Shown: positions 6,139-12,660, numbered from the stretch's first letter. The stretch: DNA of 12,821 nt from Treponema sp. (GCA_031255615.1 JAIRSD010000203.1:1-12821), one strand, 5' to 3'. Translations and numbers: made by a program. The notes: generated by a model from the sequence alone, not told the origin.

Positions 6139-6398
6139 GCAACCAAAACGCCGTAAGGCCAAAGACGTAGGCGTTTTTGGCCTTCTCCCCTTGGTTCAAC
6201 ATCCCCGCCGCGTCTCTCCTGCCGCGGCATCTATGTCTTGGCATTTCTACCGCAACATCTATGCCGACAGATCCCTCCGGTGTGAGGCGGACAGGGACAT
6301 ACTTAAGAACCGCAGGGGCCTGGATTTGGAACACGGTCCCGTTGCGTCTTCCGCATCCAGGCGGTCTCACTCATGTGCTGTCCCTTTATGACAGCCTG
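6139..6398. other. Non-coding stretch with nested complementary segments
   Basis: I find no credible gene; the open frames here lack start signals and recognisable sequence. Visible pairings: AAAACGCC with GGCGTTTT near 6146-6176; CGGCAT (6225-6230) with ATGCCG (6261-6266); and an outer pair AGGGACA/TGTCCCT (6293-6299/6379-6385) enclosing GCCTGGAT/ATCCAGGC (6318-6325/6355-6362). CATCTATG occurs twice (6228-6235 and 6256-6263). It lies just past the 3' end of the minus-strand kinase gene. It could be a structured RNA, a 3' UTR or decayed repeat DNA. Confidence 0.35.
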
Positions 6399-7052
6399 TT
6401 AAACCCTGGACACCGCGCCGACGACGAGGCCGACGACGAGGGGCAGGGCGAGGTTGTCGTAGTCTTCCAATGGCAGGGCCTCCGTTACCGCGGCGGCAAA
6501 GGCCGCCGCCAGGGCGACGCGGTAATCGCGGGAGACCTGATAGGCCGCAAACAGGGTTGCGCAGAAACAGGCGGCGCAGCCCTCCAAACTTTTGCCCCGG
6601 AGAAAGCCGGGCCGCAGGCGGCCCCAGAACTTTCCAACAAGGCTGGCGAAACCGTCTCCAAAGGCCAGTGCGTAAATGGCGATGGAAGCCGCCGGCAAAG
6701 GGTAGATAAGCAGGGCCCCCAGGGCCCCCAACCCCAGGGTTACGGGGCCCCGTACAAAACGCCCCCGATCCCGGGGCCGGGAGGCCTTGCTGGTAATGAA
6801 GGACACCAGGGGCACCCGGAATCCCGCCAGCCGGAGGCCTTCCATGTGGATGTAACCCAGCACTCCGGCCAGGAGCAGCGTTACCGCGACAGGGTAGTTC
6901 AGGCCCGCCAGCAGGGGGCTTAGGCCAATGAGAAAATGTATGGATTTCCTGAGAATTTCAGATTTAAATTCCCTCGCATTCGGCGCCGCATCGACGATGC
7001 CGCTCCGATATGAAGCTAATATGGTTCTTGGCCGAAGGGTTATATCACTCAT
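6399..7052 (-). CDS. SEC59/DGK1/VTE5-family membrane protein (probable CTP-dependent lipid-alcohol kinase)
   Basis: The product is 217 residues with about six membrane helices. The family signatures are in order: EILRKSIHFLIG (residues 32-43, the E-x-x-RK-x-x-H signature), a conserved Glu71 after the second helix, FGDGFASLVGKFWG (131-144), RGKSLEGC (152-159) and a final EALPLEDYDNLALPLV (191-206), where the DNL..P motif closes the site. These match CTP-dependent kinases of dolichol, diacylglycerol and phytol. The natural substrate here (an isoprenoid alcohol or diacylglycerol) cannot be told from sequence. The ATG at 7052 is the only start before the conserved region; it has no Shine-Dalgarno, and a TATAAT ends only three bases upstream, so either the message begins at the start codon or the promoter lies elsewhere. 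It shares direction with the DUF1015 gene but is separated by 215 bp. Confidence 0.82.
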   Translation of the reverse strand: MSDITLRPRTILASYRSGIVDAAPNAREFKSEILRKSIHFLIGLSPLLAGLNYPVAVTLLLAGVLGYIHMEGLRLAGFRVPLVSFITSKASRPRDRGRFVRGPVTLGLGALGALLIYPLPAASIAIYALAFGDGFASLVGKFWGRLRPGFLRGKSLEGCAACFCATLFAAYQVSRDYRVALAAAFAAAVTEALPLEDYDNLALPLVVGLVVGAVSRV

Positions 7053-7055
7053 GCC

Positions 7056-7061
7056 ATTATA
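7056..7061 (-). promoter_or_regulatory. TATAAT -10-like element abutting the kinase start codon
   Basis: A perfect TATAAT on the minus strand ends three bases before the ATG at 7052. Conventional spacing would put +1 slightly inside the gene, so TTATAT (7058-7063), six bases before the ATG, is an alternative. No strong -35 is visible at 17 nt. Confidence 0.35.
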
Positions 7062-7116
7062 TAAGCAAATTCCGTGCCAAAACGCGGAACGAAAACCGGC
7101 CCGGAGGGACGATCTT

Positions 7117-7143
7117 CTAATTCCTTATATGATAAGGAATTAG
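7117..7143. repeat. Perfect 12-bp AT-rich hairpin CTAATTCCTTAT / ATAAGGAATTAG
   Basis: The arms are 7117-7128 and 7132-7143 with a 3-nt centre. It lies 65-91 bp upstream of the kinase start codon at 7052, among GC-rich DNA, and stands out by composition. There is no T-run, so an operator is more likely than a terminator. Confidence 0.7.
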
Positions 7144-7161
7144 CATACACCCATCCCGCCC

Positions 7162-7177
7162 GGCCCCCTTCGGGGCC
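7162..7177 (-). terminator. Weak GC hairpin after the DUF1015 gene
   Basis: GGCCCC/GGGGCC with loop CTTC lies 90 bp past the DUF1015 stop. It has no T-tract on the minus strand, so it would be at best a weak or factor-dependent stop. Confidence 0.25.
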
Positions 7178-7267
7178 CCAACGCTGTATGAATTTTAAGA
7201 CATTCGAAATTCCAGAATTACTATGCCGGGGTTTCGGCGTTCCCCCGCTGTGTTCCCCGGCCCGGCG

Positions 7268-8710
7268 TCAGGGATTCCGGGACAGGGAGCGGCACTCCAG
7301 GTAAAAACGCTTTTCCACGCTTTCCCCCATGGAGAAACTTTTCCGGGGCAGGGGGCCGGAACGGGCCACGGTTTCAAAAAGCCCCGCCGCGCGGATGGGG
7401 GGGAGGAGGATCCCCGTTGCGCCGGTTTCCCCCCCGGGCCGCCCCGTGCCCCCCTCCCGCGGCCCCGCCAGGCGGATAAGTTCTTCCTCCCCGTGGATGT
7501 AGTCGATGGAGATTCCCCCGTCGGCGGCGGCAAAGCGGTCCAACAGGGGCTGCAAGGCCACGGGGGCGAGGCCGGGGGCGCTGGTTTCCAGCAGGAAAAG
7601 GCGGGGGCCGGATACCAGGCCCAGCCGGGTTCCGGGGGCTTCCCGGTCCCCCACCAGGCGGCGAAGCCGGTCGAGAGCGCCCTCCCCCTCCAGGGGCGCC
7701 GCCTTAAAATCCGGCAGGGAGTCCAGGGCCGCCAGCAGGGCCCCGGCGTCGGCGTTGAACAGGATCCGGTGGATGGGCTGGAAGCTGACAGCCGGATCGT
7801 AGAGGTTTTCAATCTCCACCAGGGCAAAGCGGAGGGGATGATCCGCCAGGCCCGGTTCCCCCGGATGGGCGGCCTTGTATTCCTCCCAGATCCCCTTGGC
7901 GGCGGCGAGGGAGTGGTTTCCGTCTCCCATGGCGTAGAGGAAGGGGGCGCCTTCCCCGCCTTCCCCCTCCGCCGGGGCGGCCTCCGCGTAGCGGCGTTCC
8001 GCCCGGCAGCGCAGGGATTCCAGCTTTTCGGCGATAAGGGTCCAGTGTTCCTCCCGGTCCAGCCGCCAGCCCGCGACGGCCCCGGAGTCCAGCATCAGCT
8101 TTCCCCGGTAGGCGGGTTCGGCGGAATCCAAAAGACCGGCCAGCGCGGAAAACAGGGAGTCCTGGTCGTCGTCGATAAGGAGGAGGATGTGGGGGCTTTC
8201 CAGGGGGGCCCCCCGGCGGATTTCCATCCGGGGGGGGAGCCGCGCCGGGACGGTGTCTTCGGTCGCCCGGATCAGGGACCGGGTCCGGGCCCCCCAGTCG
8301 TAGCGGTCCAGGTCCACCGCCGCCACCAGGCCCCGCCGCCGCCGGTGATGGGGGCTGTCCCGCTCCACATACACCCCGCCGGTAAAGGGGGGGGCGAAGA
8401 TCCCCCCCCCCAGGTAGGACGCCATGTTCCGGTGGATGGCGGCGATCCGCTCCCGCCGCGCTTCGCCGCCGGAAGGGTTTTGGCCGCCGCCGGATTCAAG
8501 GTAGACCTCCGGGAAGATAAGGTTGAGGGTGGAAGCTCGGTCCCCCACGGTTTCCCGGACCCGCTCCCAATAGCGGCGGTCCTGGGTAAACTGATCGCAG
8601 GCGATAACCGCCCAGGCGGAAAGATCGACGGATTTCCGGGGGAGGAGTATCCGGGGAATCTGAAGGCCCAGGTTGAGCAGCCGCTGCTTAAGGGGGGCGT
8701 TATTGTTCAC
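7268..8710 (-). CDS. DUF1015 family protein (COG4198)
   Basis: The product is 480 residues from a GTG at 8710. The N-terminal part has WAVIACDQFTQDRRYWERV (33-51). In the middle is RSLIRATEDTVPARLPPRMEIR (144-165), followed by LESPHILLLIDD (170-181), both typical of DUF1015. The most diagnostic motif is AMGDGNHSLAAAK (260-272). The C-terminal half carries FALVEIENLYDP and FQPIHRILF. The protein has no signal peptide and is presumably cytoplasmic. The D-G-N-H motif looks like a catalytic or nucleotide-binding site, and a distant relation to ParB/serine-kinase-like folds has been discussed, but I do not claim an activity. A TATAGT ends six bases before the GTG, and no Shine-Dalgarno is seen. 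The length is slightly above the usual DUF1015 length because of Glu/Gly-rich (246-254) and Gly-rich (431-444) loops. Confidence 0.9.
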   Translation of the reverse strand: MNNNAPLKQRLLNLGLQIPRILLPRKSVDLSAWAVIACDQFTQDRRYWERVRETVGDRASTLNLIFPEVYLESGGGQNPSGGEARRERIAAIHRNMASYLGGGIFAPPFTGGVYVERDSPHHRRRRGLVAAVDLDRYDWGARTRSLIRATEDTVPARLPPRMEIRRGAPLESPHILLLIDDDQDSLFSALAGLLDSAEPAYRGKLMLDSGAVAGWRLDREEHWTLIAEKLESLRCRAERRYAEAAPAEGEGGEGAPFLYAMGDGNHSLAAAKGIWEEYKAAHPGEPGLADHPLRFALVEIENLYDPAVSFQPIHRILFNADAGALLAALDSLPDFKAAPLEGEGALDRLRRLVGDREAPGTRLGLVSGPRLFLLETSAPGLAPVALQPLLDRFAAADGGISIDYIHGEEELIRLAGPREGGTGRPGGETGATGILLPPIRAAGLFETVARSGPLPRKSFSMGESVEKRFYLECRSLSRNP

Positions 8711-8716
8711 CGCCCC

Positions 8717-8722
8717 ACTATA
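8717..8722 (-). promoter_or_regulatory. -10 element TATAGT, leaderless geometry
   Basis: On the minus strand TATAGT is followed by GGGGCG and then the GTG start at 8710, so +1 would fall on the start codon. A TTGTAG hexamer lies about 22 nt upstream, too far for a standard -35. Confidence 0.45.
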
Positions 8723-8762
8723 TCCCAGGAACCGGGGGAGATGCTACAATTTGAGGGGCCAG

Positions 8763-9007
8763 GCAAAACCCCGCCGGGGTTTTGCGGGTTTTGCGGCCTT
8801 TCAGAGTTTCGCGGCCCGCCGCGAAACTCCACCGCGCGGGCAAACTCCCCGGGTCCGGCGCGAGCGCGCCGGACCGAAAGGCGAAAGCCGCGCCGCGCGG
8901 CTTTCGCCCGCACAAGGGATAGGAGCGGAATTTTTGCGGAGCGGGGCGGAGCAAAAATTGGAGCGGATAGCCCGGTTCCCGCCGCCTCCGGCGGCGGGAA
9001 TGTGCCC
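8763..9007 (-). repeat. Modular hairpin repeat, copy 4
   Basis: Read on the minus strand: GGGCACA (9001-9007), 11-bp stem TTCCCGCCGCC (8976-8986/8990-9000), linker ACCGGGCTATCCGCT (8962-8976), stem AATTTTTGC/GCAAAAATT (8929-8937/8951-8959), linker CCGCTCCTATCCCTTGTGC (8910-8928), 12-bp stem GCGAAAGCCGCG (8881-8892/8896-8907), then hairpins at 8853-8874 (10 bp), 8804-8829 (11 bp, GAGTTTCGCGG) and 8763-8785 (10 bp, GCAAAACCCC). It fills the gap between two divergent genes. Confidence 0.85.
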
Positions 9008-9042
9008 AAAAAAGAACCGGGAAACGCGGAAAAGGATAGTCC

Positions 9043-9906
9043 ATGGAGTACGTACAGTTTGGAAAGACCGGGGTTTCGGTAAGCCGTTTGGGCTTCGGCG
9101 GCGCGGCGCTGGGGGTGAAAAACTATATCCGGCCCTACGATCCGGGCGCGGAGGAGGCGAAGCAGGGGGCCCACCGGGCGCTGGAAACCGCGGTGGAGCT
9201 GGGGCTGACTTTTTTTGATACGGCCCCGGCTTACGGCGACGGGGTGTCGGAGCGGATCTTCGGGGACGTGCTGGGGGGGCTGGAGCAGGGGCGGGTGTTT
9301 CTTGCCTCCAAATGCGTGCCCACCGATTACGACGGGGTGATGCGCTCCGTTGAGGGGAGTTTGAAGCGGCTGCGCCGGGACTACCTGGACCTGCTGCAGA
9401 TCCACGGCGGGACCTACACCGACGAGCGGGTCCGGGAGATTCTGGGGCCCCGGGGCATGGTGGACGCGATGCTCCGGCTTAAGGCCGAGGGGGTGATCCG
9501 CTATATCGGCTTTACCAGCGAGGACAACAACCGGGCGGTTTTTGATTTCATCGAAAGCGGCCTTTTCGACACGGCCCAGCTTTGCTGCAACTTTTTGTTC
9601 CAGCACGGCTACGAGCCCAACCGGCCCTTCGGCAGCTTGCTGGCGGCGGAGCGGCAGGGCCTGGGCATCGCCGCCATGCGGACCACTACCTCCGGCGCCT
9701 TTCAACGATGGATAAAGATGATCCGCCCGGACGACGATTTTGATTACGGCCCCGCGCTGATCCGCTTTGTCCTGAGCAACCCCCTGGTGGACGTGGCCCT
9801 GGTGGGGATGCGGAGCCCGGAGCGGGTCCGCCAAAACGTGGCCGTCGCCAACGACATGGCCGGGCGCATCGACCTGGGGGCCCTCCACCGGCGGAGCGTG
9901 GGCTGA
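9043..9906 (+). CDS. Aldo/keto reductase family oxidoreductase
   Basis: The product is 287 residues. The ATG at 9043 has AAAGGA six bases upstream. The AKR fold is clear: the opening VSRLGFGGAALG, then FDTAPAYGDGVSE (58-70) with Asp59 and Tyr64, Lys90 in FLASK and His121 in LLQIHGG, which together form the intact catalytic tetrad. Later strands are GVIRYIGFTSEDN and, near the end, DVALVGMRSPERVRQNVA, the C-terminal cofactor-binding region. It should reduce a carbonyl group using NAD(P)H in the cytoplasm. It resembles the short members related to L-galactose or L-fucose dehydrogenase-like AKRs more than the longer Tas/YhdN group, but the substrate is unassigned. The neighbouring glycosidase-like gene makes a sugar-related substrate plausible, as inference only. 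Confidence 0.92.
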   Translation: MEYVQFGKTGVSVSRLGFGGAALGVKNYIRPYDPGAEEAKQGAHRALETAVELGLTFFDTAPAYGDGVSERIFGDVLGGLEQGRVFLASKCVPTDYDGVMRSVEGSLKRLRRDYLDLLQIHGGTYTDERVREILGPRGMVDAMLRLKAEGVIRYIGFTSEDNNRAVFDFIESGLFDTAQLCCNFLFQHGYEPNRPFGSLLAAERQGLGIAAMRTTTSGAFQRWIKMIRPDDDFDYGPALIRFVLSNPLVDVALVGMRSPERVRQNVAVANDMAGRIDLGALHRRSVG

Positions 9907-9907
9907 G

Positions 9908-9924
9908 GGAGGGGGCCGCCCTCC
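9908..9924. terminator. Short GC hairpin between convergent genes
   Basis: GGAGGG/CCCTCC with a 5-nt loop lies directly after the aldo/keto reductase stop and before the convergent stop at 9992. No T-tract is present on either strand. The remaining gap is GC-rich with no other signal. Confidence 0.25.
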
Positions 9925-9991
9925 GCGCCTGCGCCGCCTCCGCGCCGGCAGGGCTTTCGCTGCCCCCCGCCGTCCGGGGCATCCGCGCCGC

Positions 9992-12199
9992 CTACCGGGG
10001 GGCCCCCTTTGGCCGCAGCCGCAGCTCCAGGGCGGCAAATTCCTTAAGGACCGGCACGGCAATCCGCACCGCATCCGCCGCCGCCTCAATCGAGACCCCT
10101 TCGCCCCACAGGACCGCGCGGCCGGCAAGCTCCCTGCCCCCCAGGGGGACCAGGATCTCCGCCGCCGCGGGAACCAGCTCCTTTATGGGCCGCTGGCTGG
10201 TCCCGGTGGTGTTCACCAGGGCCAGCACCAGGCGGTTCTCATCCTCCCGGTCCCGGATCACGTTCACATGAACGCTCCGGGGGGCCCGTACTTCCACCAG
10301 GTAGGGTCCGCCGATGACATAATCCAGGGCGTTTTTGTAAAGCTCCGTATAGTCCTCGTGGCCGTTGGTAAAGGCCAGCCCCTCGATCCCGTTGGCGAAG
10401 TAGACCACCCTTCCCTTGCCGTAGACCCCCGTCACAATCGTGGGGTACCCGGTCTTCATCTCCGGTATCCAGGCGTACTCCGGCGGCTGGTTGGGGATCC
10501 GGGGCACATAGGTAGCCGCCGCCCGGTAGTCCTGGTTCACCAGCGCCGCCAGGACCGTGGCCCCCCCGTTCATCAGCAGATCCGTATCCCCCAGCCCCTT
10601 GAACACCGGGTTGTCCTTCTCCCGGATAAGCTGGTAGCTGTCGTTCCCGGTGTCCAGCGTTACCCCCGTATACGAAACCCCCAGCAGATCCGCCAGGCCG
10701 AAATCCCCCCGGGGCTTCCCCTCCCCGTCAAAGAGACTCGTATTTTTGGAGGCCACCAGCCCCCCTCCCTCCGCCACAAAACGGCGGATGATCTCCAGAT
10801 GGGCGTCGGGGATGCAGGCGGCGTTGGGCAGCGCCAGCGCCTTAAGCCCCCGGAGCTTTTCCGGCCCGAAATCCCCGTCCGGCAGAAACCCGTACTGGAT
10901 ATGATGCTCCAGCAGAACCCGCTCCAGCCCCCGGATATAGACCCCGAATTCGTCCTGCCCCTCGTCCCCCCGAATCAGTTTGTCCTTGGTAACGCCGGAG
11001 TAGTAGATCCCCAGGTCCGCCGCCGGAACCGTATCGGAAATCCGGCCGGCGTTATCCGCCAGGTAAGTAAAAACATCCTGTTCGTTATAGGCCCCCCGCC
11101 GGTCCGCCGCCGCCGCCGGGTGCTGCCCGTTGAAGTAGCAGTTCCAGATACCCCCGCCCACGCTGGCAATCTCCCACATCCAGAGCCGCGTTTCCAGCAG
11201 CGGATCCGCGCAGTACCGCCAGCGGGTCCCGTTGTTCCCCGTCACGATAACCGGCTGCTTGGCCGGGTCCAGGGCCCGCGAAAACCGAACCGTCGTGGCG
11301 GCGTTGTTGATAATGTCGTACACCCGGTTCTGGGAAGGATCATGGGCGGCGTCAAGGAACACGCAGCTTACGATAAAGTCAAAACTCTTCTTCGCGTTCC
11401 CGTGATCGATCCCCGTATTCCGGCTGAAACCCCGGTTGTACAAATCGAAAATCTCCGCGCAGAAAGCCTTGTCCTCCCCGTGCTTTTTCACCGCCCGCCG
11501 CATCCGCTCGATATGCGCGTCCGCCCGCCGCGCCTTCCAGACCCGGTACTCCGCGAACTCCGCCGTATCCAGCGCCGCCCCCTCGTCCCCCCGCCCCCCG
11601 CCGGAAGATCCAGAGGACCCGGAAGACCCAGGGGACCCGGAAATCAGAGGAATCTCCTTCCCCGTCTCCTCCCGGTACAAATCCCGGCACCGCTTGCAGT
11701 AGCAGGGACTATTGTCAAAACCCAGCGCGTTCTCCCAAATCCCGTCGAGAGGATAAGTAGACAGCAAATAGTCGATAAACGCCTCCGCGTAGTCCCCCGT
11801 ATAAGGCGAATTGTAGCAAGGCCGGACCAGCCTCGCGTTCCCGGAGATCCCCTCCTTCACCCCCCCGTCCTGGTCCCGGGCAAACCAGTCAGGATGCAGA
11901 TGGTAACGCCGCGCCTCCACCCCCCGGAAATCCACCCGGACCATCACCCGCATCCCCCTCCCGTGCAGCTCCCCGCAAAGCCCCGGCAGAATCTCCTCCC
12001 CCATAAACCGGTTAAGATTCGCCATCTCCAGCGGGTTTTTGAAAAAATCGATCACCCCCCCGCCGTTCACCACCAGCACATTGGCGTTCACCCGCGCCAT
12101 GTAAGCCGCAACCCCCGCGGGATCGTAGTTGATAATGTCAATCTCCCGCAAAACCGTCTGCAAAAACCGCAGATTCCGCTGATACCAATACCGCGCCAT
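9992..12199 (-). CDS. GHL6-type putative glycoside hydrolase with beta-galactosidase trimerisation domain
   Basis: The product is 735 residues. The ATG at 12199 has an AGGAGG site five bases upstream. Residues 1-175 match hypothetical glycosyl hydrolase 6: WYQRNLRFLQTVLREID, ANVLVVNGGGVIDFF, RVMVRVDFRGV and the GHL6-like LDGIWENALGFDNSPCYCKRCRDLY (151-175). Residues about 398-520 (LGIYYSG, VLLEHHIQYGFLPDGD, FVAEGGGLVAS) form a class-I-glutamine-amidotransferase-like beta-galactosidase trimerisation domain. A beta-rich C-terminal domain (about 640-735) ends the protein. It has no signal peptide, so it should act on imported oligosaccharide or a conjugate in the cytoplasm; no activity of this exact group is certain. 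Residues 187-203 are a Ser-Gly repeat encoded by short DNA repeats. The aldo/keto reductase gene converges from the left. Confidence 0.88.
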   Translation of the reverse strand: MARYWYQRNLRFLQTVLREIDIINYDPAGVAAYMARVNANVLVVNGGGVIDFFKNPLEMANLNRFMGEEILPGLCGELHGRGMRVMVRVDFRGVEARRYHLHPDWFARDQDGGVKEGISGNARLVRPCYNSPYTGDYAEAFIDYLLSTYPLDGIWENALGFDNSPCYCKRCRDLYREETGKEIPLISGSPGSSGSSGSSGGGRGDEGAALDTAEFAEYRVWKARRADAHIERMRRAVKKHGEDKAFCAEIFDLYNRGFSRNTGIDHGNAKKSFDFIVSCVFLDAAHDPSQNRVYDIINNAATTVRFSRALDPAKQPVIVTGNNGTRWRYCADPLLETRLWMWEIASVGGGIWNCYFNGQHPAAAADRRGAYNEQDVFTYLADNAGRISDTVPAADLGIYYSGVTKDKLIRGDEGQDEFGVYIRGLERVLLEHHIQYGFLPDGDFGPEKLRGLKALALPNAACIPDAHLEIIRRFVAEGGGLVASKNTSLFDGEGKPRGDFGLADLLGVSYTGVTLDTGNDSYQLIREKDNPVFKGLGDTDLLMNGGATVLAALVNQDYRAAATYVPRIPNQPPEYAWIPEMKTGYPTIVTGVYGKGRVVYFANGIEGLAFTNGHEDYTELYKNALDYVIGGPYLVEVRAPRSVHVNVIRDREDENRLVLALVNTTGTSQRPIKELVPAAAEILVPLGGRELAGRAVLWGEGVSIEAAADAVRIAVPVLKEFAALELRLRPKGAPR
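11603..11650 (-). repeat. In-frame short repeat encoding a Ser-Gly linker
   Basis: On the plus strand, units of the type GACCCGGAA / GATCCAGAG recur about five times with small changes. On the minus strand they encode SGSPGSSGSSGSSGG at residues 187-201 of the glycosidase-like protein. The repeat sits just after the CYCKRC segment of the catalytic domain. Confidence 0.7.
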
Positions 12200-12218
12200 C
12201 CCCGCCTCCTTCCCCCCC

Positions 12219-12227
12219 AGTATACCA
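12219..12227 (-). promoter_or_regulatory. Extended -10 promoter (TGG-TATACT) of the glycosidase-like gene
   Basis: On the minus strand TGGTATACT lies 20-28 bases before the ATG at 12199, leaving room for the AGGAGG ribosome site. The TG dinucleotide fits an extended -10 promoter, which can work with a weak -35; none of note is seen. Confidence 0.5.
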
Positions 12228-12276
12228 CGAACCCCCGCCCCCTGTTTGGGAATCCCCGTATGCCGAATTCATATAG

Positions 12277-12605
12277 GGGCGCATTTTTTGCGGCTCCGCC
12301 GCAAAAAACCGGGCTATCCGGGGCTCCGCTATCGCTCCGGCCCCGCCGCTCCGCGCCGGGTCTGCTCCGCACCCCTCCTATCCCTTGCGCGGGCGAAAAA
12401 CGGCCTCCCTGCCGTTTTTCGCCTTTCGGAGTTTTTGCTTCGCAAAAACTCCTGACATGGAAACAGCCGGCCTCCCTGCCGGCCATCCCTGCGGATTTTC
12501 GCCTTGCGGAGTTGCTGCGCTTCGCGCATCAACTCCAACATTGGGTAAGAGCCGGCCTCCCTGCCGGCCATCCCCGCCGTGGAGTTTACGCCCCGCGTAA
12601 ACTCC
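12277..12605 (+). repeat. Modular hairpin repeat, copy 5, with extended hairpin cluster
   Basis: GGGCGCA (12277-12283), 11-bp stem TTTTTTGCGGC (12284-12294/12298-12308), linker ACCGGGCTATCCG, a longer GC-rich middle, CTCCTATCCCTTGCGC, then a row of hairpins: 12-bp GCGAAAAACGGC (12393-12404/12411-12422), 11-bp GGAGTTTTTGC (12428-12438/12442-12452), GCCGGC (12466-12483), GGAGTTG-TGCGC with one mismatch (12508-12536), GCCGGC again (12551-12568) and 11-bp GGAGTTTACGC (12581-12591/12595-12605). It lies upstream of the minus-strand glycosidase-like gene. Confidence 0.85.
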
Positions 12606-12608
12606 GAA

Positions 12609-12635
12609 AACCAAAAAGGCCGCGCCATTTTGGTT
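12609..12635. repeat. Hairpin AACCAAAA / TTTTGGTT
   Basis: An 8-bp perfect stem (12609-12616/12628-12635) continues the hairpin row just after copy 5. The loop is GC-rich (GGCCGCGCCA). No gene is present here. Confidence 0.55.
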
Positions 12636-12660
12636 CCGCCTCCCTGCCGCGCCCCCTCCC

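Noticed and set aside
6177..6923. Plus-strand open frame across 6177-6923 and the minus-strand frame at 5990-6370
   Set aside because: No ribosome site or recognisable sequence; the first mostly overlaps the kinase gene in antisense. The sequence in 5990-6398 is better read as non-coding.
450..9007. Repeat hairpins as ordinary intrinsic terminators
   Set aside because: Most lack a T-tract, several lie upstream of genes or between divergent genes, and the conserved parts are the linkers rather than the stems.
7223..9082. A 619-codon plus-strand open frame over the DUF1015 gene and repeat copy 4
   Set aside because: It is the shadow of the DUF1015 gene; the translation is Gly/Pro-rich low complexity with no start signal.
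8707..10128. A 473-codon minus-strand open frame over the aldo/keto reductase gene
   Set aside because: The sense strand encodes an intact reductase with its catalytic tetrad; the antisense product is Pro/Arg-rich and runs into repeat DNA.
450..12605. CRISPR array interpretation of the repeats
   Set aside because: The copies are kilobases apart, with no regular spacers and no cas genes; each has internal hairpins rather than spacer DNA.
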